Origin: Gammaproteobacteria bacterium
Lineage (GTDB): Bacteria; Pseudomonadota; Gammaproteobacteria; Pseudomonadales; Halieaceae
Reading direction: 5' to 3'
NCBI GenBank assembly: GCA_030426545.1
Contig: JAUHYL010000016.1
Location: forward strand, 1 to 62,638
Length of the DNA: 62,638 nt
A program made the position numbers and the translations under genes. Shown here in pieces: positions 36,941 through 45,662 of this stretch (within the stretch, counting starts at the first letter, position 1; every line of letters begins with the position of its first letter). The notes under the pieces are model-generated. The model made no database searches, was not told the origin of the DNA, and saw only the letters and a program-made list of their open reading frames with translations.

Positions 36941-39469
36941 ATGTACTTGCTTCTTCCACTGCTGACCGCTCTCGTTCTCCTCTATACTGGCATCGGCGGC
37001 TGGCGCGCGGTCATCGCGCTGGCCATTGCCGGCCTGGCGGGGCTGCTTATCGGCGAAGCCTCCTTCGTCACGCTACTGCTTGCTGCCTCAATACCGTTGC
37101 TGGGCGCCCTGTTGTGCCTGCCAAACTCACTGCGCACGCGCTGGCTCAGCCGTCCACTCCTGGGTCGCATAGGCGCCATGCTGCCCAGTCTTTCAGACAC
37201 CGAGGCGCAGGCCCTGAAGTCCGGCACGGTGGGCTGGGAAGGTGAATTGTTCTCCGGCCGCCCCGACTGGGACAAGTTGCTGAACGCAAAGCGCATCCAG
37301 TTGTCAGCAGAAGAGCAGGCGTTCATCGATGGACCGGTAAACGAACTCTGTCGAATGCTGGACGACTGGAAGATCACTCACGAAGATTACGACCTGCCGC
37401 AGCCCGTCTGGCAATTCGTTCTCGACAACGGCTTTTTTGGACTGGTGATCCCGCAGGCGTTCGGCGGCAAGGGGTTTTCACACACCGCCCACTCGGAAAT
37501 CGTCATGCGCCTGTCCACACGCAGCGTCTCTGCCGCGGTGACGGTGATGGTTCCCAACTCCCTGGGGCCGGGTGAGCTGCTGTTGCACTACGGCACCAGC
37601 GAACAACAACAACACTACCTGCCGCGCCTGGCCCAGGGCGAAGACATTCCCTGCTTCGCCCTGACCTCCCCCATCGCCGGCTCGGATGCGGGCGCTATTC
37701 CCGACAAAGGCGTCGTCTGCCGTGGACAGTGGGAAGGCAGCGAGGTTCTCGGCCTCAAAGTTACCTGGAATAAGCGCTACATCACGCTGGCGCCAGTGGC
37801 CACGCTCATCGGGCTGGCCATCAAAGTGTTCGACCCGGACCAGTTGCTGGGTGACGAAACAGAAATCGGCGTAACCTGCGTGCTGGTACCGCGTGAACTG
37901 GAAGGGGTCAACGCCGGGGCGCGCCACCTGCCGATGAACACCGCGTTTATGAACGGCCCTACCTGGGGTGAAGACGTGTTCATCCCCCTTGACCAGGTCA
38001 TCGGCGGCCAGGAGATGCTGGGCAAGGGCTGGACGATGTTGCTCGAGTGCCTGTCCATCGGCCGCTCGATATCACTGCCGGCGCTGGCGACAGGTGCCGG
38101 CAAGCTGGCCAGTCTCTCTACCGGCGCCTACGCCTACACGCGCGAACAGTTCGGCCGCAGCATCAGCCAGTTCGAAGGTGTGCAGGAGGCACTGGAGCCA
38201 CTCGCCGGTTACACCTACCAGATGAACGCGGCCCGACTGTTCACCGTTGCCATGCTGGACAGGGGCGAGCACCCCGCCGTGCCCTCTGCCCTGCTGAAGT
38301 ATCGCAACACCGACCTGATGCGCCGTGCGATTAATCACGCCATGGACGTGGTGGCCGGACGCGGCGTGATTACCGGGCCGCGCAACTTCCTCGCCCGCGC
38401 CTACCAGGCTGTGCCCATTGCCATCACGGTAGAAGGCGCCAACATCCTCACCCGCAGCTTGATGGTGTTTGGCCAGGGAGCCATTCGCTGCCACCCCTAC
38501 ATTACCCGTGTTATCGAGGCGGTAGAAAACCCCGACCGCGAGCGCGCTGTGCAGCAGTTCGATGATACGTTCTATGCGCTGGTGGCAAGCAGCCTGCGCA
38601 ACCAGCTGCGCGCCGTGGTGCTGGCCTATTTCCGCGGGGCGATGGAAACCGTGCCCAGCGGTCACGGCCTGGAAACCTACTACCGGCAACTCGCCCGCTT
38701 CTCCAGCGCGTTTGCCTTTCTTACTGACGTCACGCTGCTGTCCGTGGGCGGCGGTCTGAAAGCCCGGCAACGGCTCTCCGGTCGCATGACCGACTGTCTG
38801 GTGCATCTGTACTATGCCAGTGCCGTTATTCGCTACTGGCAGGAGCAGGGCTACCAGGACGATCAGCGTGAACTGGTGCAGTGGTGCCTGCAGAATAGCC
38901 TCCACGGAGCGCAGCAAGCGCTGCAGGAGGCGGTAAACAACTTCCCGGTGACGGCGCTGCGCCCACTCCTGCGCTGGTCCGTTTTCCCGCCCGGTCACTC
39001 GCGAGTGCGCAACACCGACGATGTACTGGGGGCAAAGGTAGCGGCCAGCATCGTAGAGGACACGCCACTGCGCGCGCATCTCACCCATGGTTGCTTTGCG
39101 CCGGACGATTCCGAGGAAGCGCTGGGCCGTATTCTCAACGCCTACACACTGGCACGCCGCACCGAGGACGTCAGAAAACGGGTGAACGCAGCCGTTCGCG
39201 AGCTGGACGAAGACCAGGTTGACGGTGTTTCTCTGCTGATGGGACACCAGCGCGCTGAGCTGGTCGACTGGGCCGTCAGTACCGGCGTTGTGCGTCCGGA
39301 CGAACGCGATCTGCTGCTGGAGGCATTGACTGCGCTGTATGACGTCATTCGCGTCGACGCTTTCGACCCGGAGGGTATCAAAGCGCTGGCCAAAAGCTCA
39401 CGCGGCAAGCGGCAGGTGGTGGAACGCACAGCGCGGGAGGACCTGCAGGCTTTTCGCGATGCCAGCTGA
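36941..39469 (+). CDS. fadE: FadE-type acyl-CoA dehydrogenase
   Basis: The 842-residue protein is close to the size of E. coli FadE. It has two N-terminal TM segments (1-60), an acyl-CoA dehydrogenase domain (FGLVIPQAFGGKGFSHTAHS, CFALTSPIAGSDAGAIPDKG, TWNKRYITLAP) and the C-terminal DUF1974 region. It catalyses the first step of fatty-acid beta-oxidation, passing electrons from FAD to an ETF. AAGAGG precedes the ATG by 8 nt; an upstream ATG at 36908 is possible. It complements the acyl-CoA and wax ester genes of the window. It is divergent from the LOG gene. Confidence 0.93.
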   Translation: MYLLLPLLTALVLLYTGIGGWRAVIALAIAGLAGLLIGEASFVTLLLAASIPLLGALLCLPNSLRTRWLSRPLLGRIGAMLPSLSDTEAQALKSGTVGWEGELFSGRPDWDKLLNAKRIQLSAEEQAFIDGPVNELCRMLDDWKITHEDYDLPQPVWQFVLDNGFFGLVIPQAFGGKGFSHTAHSEIVMRLSTRSVSAAVTVMVPNSLGPGELLLHYGTSEQQQHYLPRLAQGEDIPCFALTSPIAGSDAGAIPDKGVVCRGQWEGSEVLGLKVTWNKRYITLAPVATLIGLAIKVFDPDQLLGDETEIGVTCVLVPRELEGVNAGARHLPMNTAFMNGPTWGEDVFIPLDQVIGGQEMLGKGWTMLLECLSIGRSISLPALATGAGKLASLSTGAYAYTREQFGRSISQFEGVQEALEPLAGYTYQMNAARLFTVAMLDRGEHPAVPSALLKYRNTDLMRRAINHAMDVVAGRGVITGPRNFLARAYQAVPIAITVEGANILTRSLMVFGQGAIRCHPYITRVIEAVENPDRERAVQQFDDTFYALVASSLRNQLRAVVLAYFRGAMETVPSGHGLETYYRQLARFSSAFAFLTDVTLLSVGGGLKARQRLSGRMTDCLVHLYYASAVIRYWQEQGYQDDQRELVQWCLQNSLHGAQQALQEAVNNFPVTALRPLLRWSVFPPGHSRVRNTDDVLGAKVAASIVEDTPLRAHLTHGCFAPDDSEEALGRILNAYTLARRTEDVRKRVNAAVRELDEDQVDGVSLLMGHQRAELVDWAVSTGVVRPDERDLLLEALTALYDVIRVDAFDPEGIKALAKSSRGKRQVVERTAREDLQAFRDAS

Positions 39470-39563
39470 CGCACTGCACTGAATTGTCAGCAGGCGAGAT
39501 CCCGACGCCCGCCGCGAAAAACACAGTGGCCCCACCCTGCCGGCGCAATCGCTGCAGCTCACC

Positions 39564-39800
39564 TTACAGTGCGTAAAGCAGCACCAGCTGCAGCAGCACT
39601 GCCAAGGTATAAATGGCGAGCAACTGGAACAGGCCATCCCTGCTTCTTCGCCCGCAGCCCAGCAACCGACCTCCCTGGACCGCTCTGCGGCGCGGCTGAC
39701 TGACGCATTCGGCGGGATGCCTGAGTGCGCAAACCGCGGTCGCCTCGATGACGGCACCCTGCGCTGCTCTTCGAAACGTATTGGACAGGGAATTCAGCAT
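39564..39800 (-). CDS. Small membrane protein, 78 residues, unknown
   Basis: It has an Arg-rich N-terminal half (PRRRAVQGGRLLGCGRRSR) and a single C-terminal TM helix (LLAIYTLAVLLQLVLLYAL), a tail-anchored layout. The ribosome site is strong (AAGGAG, 8 nt before the ATG), which is the main reason to accept it. It lies convergent to fadE and divergent from the PdsR-like regulator. I do not recognise a family. Confidence 0.6.
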   Translation of the reverse strand: MLNSLSNTFRRAAQGAVIEATAVCALRHPAECVSQPRRRAVQGGRLLGCGRRSRDGLFQLLAIYTLAVLLQLVLLYAL

Positions 39801-39964
39801 TCTGTTTTCTCCTTTTCGTCAGCTATTGCGTGAACCCTGTGTCAATACTAGAGAGCTGGAGATGAATTGGGCTGGCCGTTTATGAAAAACTATGATGAGG
39901 GGCACTCCCACAGCCAGTGCCGGGGGAACAGGCGCCATAGACGAGAAGCAGGCTGAATGCCCCC

Positions 39965-40017
39965 ATTCATACTAATTCATTGTTCTTCATTCACACTGAG
40001 CGCCAAAAGCGTATATT
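39965..40017 (+). promoter_or_regulatory. Promoter of the PdsR-like regulator with three 10-bp-spaced repeats
   Basis: ATTCAT, ATTCAT and CTTCAT begin at 39965, 39975 and 39985, an exact 10-bp period. They are followed by a -10-like TATATT at 40012-40017 (a weak TTCACA -35 at 39990). Tandem repeats on one helix face at this position are typical of OmpR-class response-regulator sites. Autoregulation by the regulator encoded at 40061 is inferred. Confidence 0.5.
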
Positions 40018-40060
40018 TTGAGTAACAGAGGTAGCTACAACCCCGGAGAAGGCAACAAAC

Positions 40061-40765
40061 ATGCAGCGAAAACTAGCCTACGTGGAGGATGACGACGTCA
40101 TACGCCGCAATTATTCGGAAATGCTCAGGGATGAGGGTTTCGACGTGACCGCCTATTCAAACAAGGAAGACGCGATAGATGCGTTCCGCAGGGGGCTGCC
40201 AGATCTGGCGCTGCTCGATGTGTCACTACACGGCGAGCGCGATGCAGGGTACCAGGTGTGTACGGAACTACGCACGCTTTCCAATGAATTGCCAATCATC
40301 TTCCTCACCTCGCACGACGGCGAAATTGACAAGGTTTCGGGCTTGCGTCTGGGGGCCGACGACTACATCACCAAGGATGCCTCGATCGACTACATCATCA
40401 TTCGCATCGAGGCCCTGTTCAGACGCATCGATGCCGTTCGCGGCGCCACCCGGACACCAGCCACAGCGCCCGCGGCCAGCACGCAATCCAGCCTCGAAAT
40501 AGACGAAGTTTATTCCTCTGCATCGTGGAAAGGCACGAAAATCGAGCTGCCACTCACCCACTTCTGGATACTGTCAGCGCTCTATTCCGCACCAGGGCAG
40601 GTGAAAAGCCATCGAGAGCTGATGCAGGCAAGCAACATCGTGGTGGAGCCGAATACCATCACCGCCCATGTAAAGGCGATTCGGGATGCATTCACCGCTG
40701 TTGATCCCGAGTTCCAGAGCATCAAGACAGAGCGTGGGAGGGGTTACCGCTGGGTTGAGGCCTGA
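40061..40765 (+). CDS. pdsR: OmpR-class response regulator, PdsR-like
   Basis: The 234-residue protein has a receiver domain (acidic EDDD at 10-12, phosphoacceptor Asp53 in LALLDVSLHG, Lys105 in DYITKDAS). A C-terminal winged helix follows, with NTITAHVKAIRDAF and KTERGRGYRW. This sequence type resembles the response regulator of the proteobacterial dedicated sortase system. No sortase, sortase substrate or cognate membrane kinase of that system is visible nearby. Instead its 3' end overlaps, tail to tail by 22 bp, a different histidine kinase gene. Confidence 0.85.
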   Translation: MQRKLAYVEDDDVIRRNYSEMLRDEGFDVTAYSNKEDAIDAFRRGLPDLALLDVSLHGERDAGYQVCTELRTLSNELPIIFLTSHDGEIDKVSGLRLGADDYITKDASIDYIIIRIEALFRRIDAVRGATRTPATAPAASTQSSLEIDEVYSSASWKGTKIELPLTHFWILSALYSAPGQVKSHRELMQASNIVVEPNTITAHVKAIRDAFTAVDPEFQSIKTERGRGYRWVEA

Positions 40766-42129
40766 CGCGCCTCCCCGGCACCGGGCAGTTCGACAGTAAA
40801 GATCGCACCCGGAGGATCAATGCGCGGCCGGGCACTCACGCTACCATTGTGAGCCTCGGCAATTTTTTTAACCACGTAAAGCCCCAAGCCAAACCCCTTG
40901 TCGCTGGAGCGCGCCTTACCGGTAACGAATGGCTCGAAGATATCCAGTTCGCCATCAAGCGCCTCACCGCAATCACTGACTTCCAGCAGGACACTCTCCT
41001 GATGCGGCCTCACCGCAACTTCTATGGGATGCGCCGGATCGCCATGTTCCACGGCGTTATTGACCAGCTTATCCAGCAGTTGGACCAGCCTGTCGACGTC
41101 GCACATGACCGGCGCTGGCGCCGCGGCCTGAATCTCGAATCGGTGCTGGGGATACGAGACCGCGTAATCTTCCAGCTTCTCTCTGACAAGCTCGCCCAGG
41201 TCAATCTGCTCGGCATTAATCTGCGAAAGTGCGGACTCTAGATTGGTTGAGGCACTCACCTCCTCCAGCAGCCGCTTCATAAAGCGACTGCTCTCGTCGG
41301 CGCGCTTGATGTATTTGTCCAGCGCCCTGTCCGCATTCCTTCGATTGATCAACTCCAGGGACGAGGTCACGCCAATGAGAGCGTTCTTGAGCTCATGACG
41401 CAAAAAGTCAGTGATCACGCGCAACCACTGGTTGCGCTCGTTCTGGATGGCGATTCGCTCCCTGTAGGCAACGTCATGCGCACGGTTGGACAGAAACATG
41501 CGTCGCGACGACATATCAATGCTGTAGCCTGCGTAGGCAAGTATCAGCAGAAAGAACAGTGGCCCCTGGAAAGGCGGCACTGTCACTCCCTGCTGGGTTA
41601 CGACAGTACCAAGATCCCTGATGACAAAGAGATGTGCGCCGACAGCGATTGACACCGCCGCGAGCGTGATGCGAAAGCGGAAACTCAGCACCAGAAACCC
41701 GAACACCATGATCTGGAAGAGCGCCAGTTCATAAAAGATCAGCGCCTGCGGACCACCCTGCTGCAACAATACCGAGGTCGACACGGAGATGGCGATCAAC
41801 AATGTCAGGATCGCCACCTCTATTATCCGCGGTTGCTTCAAAACCAGCGTAAGCAGAAATGTCGCCAGTATGAGAGGCGTCTGGAAATACCAGCGGACAG
41901 CATGATCAAGGCTGTGTATAGCCTCCGGTAACTGGATTCGGGCAAGCGGCTCCACTGCTGGAAAAAGCAGCGCTGCCAGCAGGAGACCTACCCGAACGGT
42001 GAGAATGCGATTCCGGTAGCTCTCGTCAAGATAGGCCGTCTCAAGCGCCGCCGGTGTAAAACGAGGCAGCCACCTGTTAGCAAATTCCTGGCCGACGGAT
42101 TGGGCCGACGAGGCCTCGGGTATCTCCAT
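40744..42129 (-). CDS. Membrane histidine kinase with six-helix sensor domain
   Basis: The 461-residue protein has six TM helices packed into residues ~45-205 with almost no periplasmic loops, so it probably senses a membrane or intramembrane signal. The HisKA domain has the phosphoacceptor His245 in DFLRHELKNALIG. The ATPase domain has DKLVNNAVEHGD and DKGFGLGLYVVKKIAEAHNG. It converges on the PdsR-like gene with a 22-bp coding overlap and is the obvious candidate partner. Opposed transcription of a kinase and its regulator would be unusual, so pairing is inferred only. Confidence 0.88.
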   Translation of the reverse strand: MEIPEASSAQSVGQEFANRWLPRFTPAALETAYLDESYRNRILTVRVGLLLAALLFPAVEPLARIQLPEAIHSLDHAVRWYFQTPLILATFLLTLVLKQPRIIEVAILTLLIAISVSTSVLLQQGGPQALIFYELALFQIMVFGFLVLSFRFRITLAAVSIAVGAHLFVIRDLGTVVTQQGVTVPPFQGPLFFLLILAYAGYSIDMSSRRMFLSNRAHDVAYRERIAIQNERNQWLRVITDFLRHELKNALIGVTSSLELINRRNADRALDKYIKRADESSRFMKRLLEEVSASTNLESALSQINAEQIDLGELVREKLEDYAVSYPQHRFEIQAAAPAPVMCDVDRLVQLLDKLVNNAVEHGDPAHPIEVAVRPHQESVLLEVSDCGEALDGELDIFEPFVTGKARSSDKGFGLGLYVVKKIAEAHNGSVSARPRIDPPGAIFTVELPGAGEARQASTQR

Positions 42130-42232
42130 ATCCTGTTCACCTTTGGTGCTTTAAAGCGCGTGGGGTAAGTTCGGCCAGGACCGACGCAACGCTGTTTCGC
42201 AGGCCACCTTACCCCGTGGAAGATAGCCCCGA

Positions 42233-42430
42233 TCAACAGGTGCGTCTAGCGCCGCGCTCAAGCAGAAAGCTGGCGAGATCCTGTACGCCGGGCTGTAGCG
42301 CCAGACAGGCGTCTCCCTCAGCACTCAAATACATCAACAACTGCTGTGAAAACTCATAGGCCTCGTACAGGTTGATCGCTACCAGGCACGTGGCACACAC
42401 CACTGTGACAATCGTTCGTTTGATCTGCAT
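42233..42430 (-). CDS. Small secreted or anchored protein upstream of the kinase, 65 residues
   Basis: It starts MQIKRTIVTVVCATCLVAIN, a signal or anchor helix, followed by ~45 residues ending RRTC. An AAGGAA lies before the ATG; a longer frame to 42469 is less likely. It is encoded ahead of the histidine kinase on the same strand with a ~103-bp gap. I do not recognise it. A small periplasmic partner of the kinase is only a guess from position. Confidence 0.5.
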   Translation of the reverse strand: MQIKRTIVTVVCATCLVAINLYEAYEFSQQLLMYLSAEGDACLALQPGVQDLASFLLERGARRTC

Positions 42431-42831
42431 GTCGATTCCTTCCCGATTGCGCCGCATGTCGGATTGCATGTGGCGATGGGGTTAGAGTACGACCGGGGTT
42501 ATGAATGCGCTCGCTCTGAGCATGAAGCTTCGGCGGGCGACTGTGAATTTCGATGAAACGTTCTCGCGGACATGAGGCGGGCAAATTTTCGGATCAATCC
42601 GGTGGCGCTTCGACAGCGATCACTACGAGATTGTAGATTCTACATTTTTCCGCAGGTCTTACATTTACGGTACCGGTATTTCTCCCAAGTCTTCGCGGCA
42701 ACGGCGAGCGCATCGTTGAAAGCAGCCGATTTTCAGTGGGTTAGCGCCTTTTCAGATTTCTTCCCAACGCTGGCACGTTATTTGAAACCACTATGGCACA
42801 GGGCTCGATCCCTGGATAAAAGGAGGTAGCA
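42431..42831. other. Divergent intergenic region with a 13-bp palindrome
   Basis: About 400 bp, locally A+T-rich, between the small secreted protein and the 124-residue protein. TGTAGA-T-TCTACA at 42632-42644 is a perfect palindrome followed by five T. It may be an operator or a short terminator-like hairpin. No gene was supported in this gap. Confidence 0.4.
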
Positions 42832-43206
42832 ATGAGCAGTAAAGAGAAAGTTGATCGAAGCACCGACGAAGCGTTCAAAGCAACGGTCGGGCTGGTCAAT
42901 GCAGTCATTCACGAAGACGACGATGACAAGCGGCAGGAAGCCGCCCAACAGTTGCAGCAGTTGCCCGTCGACAAGCCATTCGGCGTCGCCGTGTTTGCCA
43001 AAGACCCGACGCAAACGCACGCCTGCTACCAGTTGCGCTTCAATGGCGCAGCCCTGGAGGCGAAACCTGCCGAGGAAGACGAACTCGCGATTGCCTGCAG
43101 GGTATCCCGGGAACATCTTGATGACGTCTGTGACTCACCCCAGGAATATTTTGAGCGACCGGCGGAAGTAGAACTGGTCTGGTTAATGTCGCGGCTTGCC
43201 GCATAA
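42832..43206 (+). CDS. Hypothetical acidic cytoplasmic protein, 124 residues
   Basis: The start is well defined: AAGGAGGT sits 6 nt before the ATG. The protein is soluble and acidic. It opens with a helical, charged segment (FKATVGLVNAVIHEDDDDKR), then shows a compact alpha/beta pattern (PFGVAVFAKDP, CYQLRFNGAALEAK, ELAIACRVSREHLDDV). It has no signal peptide or TM helix. I do not recognise the family. It heads a short transcription unit with the 51-residue gene and the terminator downstream. Confidence 0.7.
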   Translation: MSSKEKVDRSTDEAFKATVGLVNAVIHEDDDDKRQEAAQQLQQLPVDKPFGVAVFAKDPTQTHACYQLRFNGAALEAKPAEEDELAIACRVSREHLDDVCDSPQEYFERPAEVELVWLMSRLAA

Positions 43207-43219
43207 CAAGGGAGGAACC

Positions 43220-43375
43220 ATGTCGAGGTTCGAAAACGCACTGCAAACATATCTGAAGAGCACGCGGCACTGCCCGCGGATTCGCAACAGCGATCCCGGT
43301 TCAAAAGTGCGGCGGCCGGCGAGTCGTGGTGCACACGAACGGCGCGACCGGCCAGCGCCTGATCGCGGAAAGTGA
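43220..43375 (+). CDS. Basic small protein, 51 residues, unknown
   Basis: The ORF starts 13 nt after the stop of the 124-residue gene, with GGGAGG 5 nt before the ATG. It begins MSRFENALQTYLKSTRHCPR, then becomes an Arg/Pro-rich disordered tail ending APDRGK. It is followed within 31 nt by a strong Rho-independent terminator, which supports it as the end of a transcription unit. No family is recognised. The basic tail could bind RNA or acidic protein such as its neighbour. Confidence 0.55.
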   Translation: MSRFENALQTYLKSTRHCPRIRNSDPGSKVRRPASRGAHERRDRPAPDRGK

Positions 43376-43405
43376 GCGGGGCGCGGGCGCACTAACCTCT
43401 TTCCT

Positions 43406-43440
43406 CCCAGCGGCTTCACCGGGGCCGCTGGGCCTGTTTT
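43406..43440 (+). terminator. Rho-independent terminator of the small-protein unit
   Basis: A perfect 9-bp stem (CCCAGCGGC / GCCGCTGGG) with a 9-nt loop is followed by CCTG and TTTT. It ends the unit starting at 42832 and separates it from the oxidase gene at 43544. Confidence 0.8.
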
Positions 43441-43543
43441 ACCACGTGTCAGTGAGCACAAAGGGCCACGCCCACAACGACGAGAATCAGCGTGCAACAC
43501 TTGCTATGATCAGCGCCTCGAATAATGATAAACGGCTGATTCA

Positions 43544-45079
43544 ATGACCACCTCTCGACGTAAATTCATCCAACGCTCCTCTTTACTCGCAGCCAGCACA
43601 CTTCTCCCGCTTGGTTGCAGTGATCATTCTGATCGTCCGGCAACAGGCGAACGCACAGCAATTGTTATCGGTTCAGGATTCGCAGGCTCTGTCGCGGCGC
43701 TGCGGCTGGGTCAGGCGGGCATTTCTACTATCGTGCTGGAGCGAGGTCAGCAGTGGAGCGTGACGGGGCCCGACACCTTTCCTACGACGACAAACTTTGA
43801 CCGCCGTGGGACATGGTCCATACCCTCTTCCGGCTCGAGCAATGCGGGCCAGTCAGGCTATGCGGGCCTGCTGGAAACCATACCGGGAAAAAACGTGGCG
43901 GCAGTGTGTGGGGCGTGTCTGGGCGGCGGCTCGCTGGTGTACGGCGGCGTGTTGATTCAACCGGCCCAGAAGGAGTTCGAGCAGGTATTCCCCTACCTGA
44001 GCTTCCAGGATATGGACAACATCTACTATCGCCGGGTGCTGGCAACGCTGGGCGCTGCGCCCATTCCTGACGATGTGCTGGCTTCGCCCAACTACGCCGC
44101 CCACCGTACTTTCATCGAAGACACCAGCGCGCTGGGTTACGAGGTTCGGCGCCCCCATACAGGATTCGACTGGGACATCATTCGCCAGGAGATCACCGGC
44201 GAGGTTCCCGCCGCGGCCAGCATTGGAGAGTATGCATTCGGCTGTAACAGCAACGCCAAGCTGTCGACCGACAAAAACTATCTTCACGATGCCGTCGCCA
44301 CGGGAAACGTTGCGATTCGCAGCCTGACCGAGGTTGAACTTATTCGCGAGCGCACACCCTCGGGCTACACCGTCGTGTGCCGCCGCATCAGCGCTGAAGG
44401 CGAGGTGCTCGAGGAGTACGAACTGGTCACTGATTACCTGTTCATGGCTGCGGGCTCAATGAATACCACCAGGCTATTGCTCAAAAGCCAGCACGCGGGG
44501 GAACTGCGCGGCGCAAATGATCGGGTCGGGTCCGGCTGGGGCACAAACGGCGACCTGCTGCTGGCCCAGTTGCACCCCGATGTCAGTACCGGCGCCCAGG
44601 GCGGCCCTGCCTGCATTGCAGCAACAGACACATCAAACCCGGCGCACACAGTGACGTTCATGCACTCTCCCGTGAGTATTGCGCCGTTACAATTGCAGAT
44701 GTCGATGGCTGTCCCGGACAGAACCGGCCAACTGCTGTACAACAGCGAAACCGACGCTACGGTCATTGACTGGGAGTCGGACGCGGGTACGCCCTCGATC
44801 CTGGCGCAACAGGCCAGCTTTGAGCGCATCGTCGGCAGCAACGGTGGCGCTGCGGCGCCGTTTATCGAAGGCCAGATCTGGCACCCGCTGGGGGGCGCCG
44901 TCATGAATGACGCCTGCGACACGCTGGGACAACTCTACGGCTATCGCAACCTGTTCGTGGTGGACGGGAGCCTGCTTCCCGGCAGTGCCGCCGGGGTAAA
45001 CCCCGCGCTGACGGTGGCTGCGAATGCTGAACGGATCATGGAGGCGATTGTAGACGGGTTGGTTCGCGAGACGGTATAG
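43544..45079 (+). CDS. Cholesterol-oxidase-like GMC-family FAD oxidoreductase, Tat-exported
   Basis: The 511-residue protein begins with a twin-arginine signal (SRRKFIQRSSLLAAS) and a possible lipobox LPLGC. The FAD-binding GSGFAG is at residues 43-48. Later blocks include CGACLGGGSLVYGG, MAAGSMNTTRLLLKS, GTNGDLLLA and the C-terminal IWHPLGGAVM and VVDGSLLPGSAAGVNPALTV, as in cholesterol oxidases. It should oxidise an alcohol, probably a sterol or similar hydrophobic ring, with O2 in the periplasm. Together with the BVMO, P450 and envelope transporters it hints at steroid or terpenoid use, but no steroid-ring cluster is present. Confidence 0.85.
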   Translation: MTTSRRKFIQRSSLLAASTLLPLGCSDHSDRPATGERTAIVIGSGFAGSVAALRLGQAGISTIVLERGQQWSVTGPDTFPTTTNFDRRGTWSIPSSGSSNAGQSGYAGLLETIPGKNVAAVCGACLGGGSLVYGGVLIQPAQKEFEQVFPYLSFQDMDNIYYRRVLATLGAAPIPDDVLASPNYAAHRTFIEDTSALGYEVRRPHTGFDWDIIRQEITGEVPAAASIGEYAFGCNSNAKLSTDKNYLHDAVATGNVAIRSLTEVELIRERTPSGYTVVCRRISAEGEVLEEYELVTDYLFMAAGSMNTTRLLLKSQHAGELRGANDRVGSGWGTNGDLLLAQLHPDVSTGAQGGPACIAATDTSNPAHTVTFMHSPVSIAPLQLQMSMAVPDRTGQLLYNSETDATVIDWESDAGTPSILAQQASFERIVGSNGGAAAPFIEGQIWHPLGGAVMNDACDTLGQLYGYRNLFVVDGSLLPGSAAGVNPALTVAANAERIMEAIVDGLVRETV

Positions 45080-45185
45080 CCTCGCGGTTCAAGGCTGCTG
45101 CAGACATTGGCGCGACAGGGCAAACCGGCTGTTCAGGAGCGCTGCCCGCAACACCCGGGCAGTGCTCGCCGACGGAGCAAGACAA

Positions 45186-45464
45186 TCAGTCCGCCAGCCG
45201 GTCTCGAATCGTCTTGTAGCCTTCCTTGATCTCGTCCTTGAGCATCAACCAGGCGACTGTCGCATCCGCCACGGTAGGCTCCAGATCATGCTTTAACTGA
45301 TCTTTCTTTGCCACCAGGTTGTCCCACTGACCTTCCAGTTCATCCCACTCATCCCTGACCTCCATGCTGGCCAGGTGCAACTTCAAGCGCAATTCATCGC
45401 GCTGTTGCTTCAATGCGTCAAACGCATCTTCAATGCTGTCTTCAAACTTATCCGTATCGCTCAT
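45186..45464 (-). CDS. Coiled-coil hypothetical protein, 92 residues
   Basis: It is highly charged and almost wholly helical (FEDAIDALK-like heptads: EDSIEDAFDALKQQRDELRL, WDELEGQWDNLVAKKDQLKH). There is no signal or TM. The GAGAGGTGAT before ATG is a good ribosome site. It converges on the oxidase gene and is divergent from the MscS gene with a 198-bp gap. The family is not named; small coiled-coil proteins of this type are often stress-related. Confidence 0.7.
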   Translation of the reverse strand: MSDTDKFEDSIEDAFDALKQQRDELRLKLHLASMEVRDEWDELEGQWDNLVAKKDQLKHDLEPTVADATVAWLMLKDEIKEGYKTIRDRLAD

Positions 45465-45662
45465 GCATCACCTCTCAAAAGTCGCGGCATGCGTTCACTC
45501 GACATACCACTGCTATCATAGCGCGCCTGTCTCCCGCTGCCCATCTCGCACGCCGCTGAACGGGTGCGCGCAAGCTGTCATCGCTGCATGACGCATCGAC
45601 CAATAAAGTAGTAGGATTAGCGGATAACGCACCCCGAAGCCCCGCTGACAAAAGGACACGCT

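Noticed and set aside
43326-43547. 73-codon plus-strand ORF
   Set aside because: It runs through the terminator hairpin at 43406-43440 and has no ribosome site.
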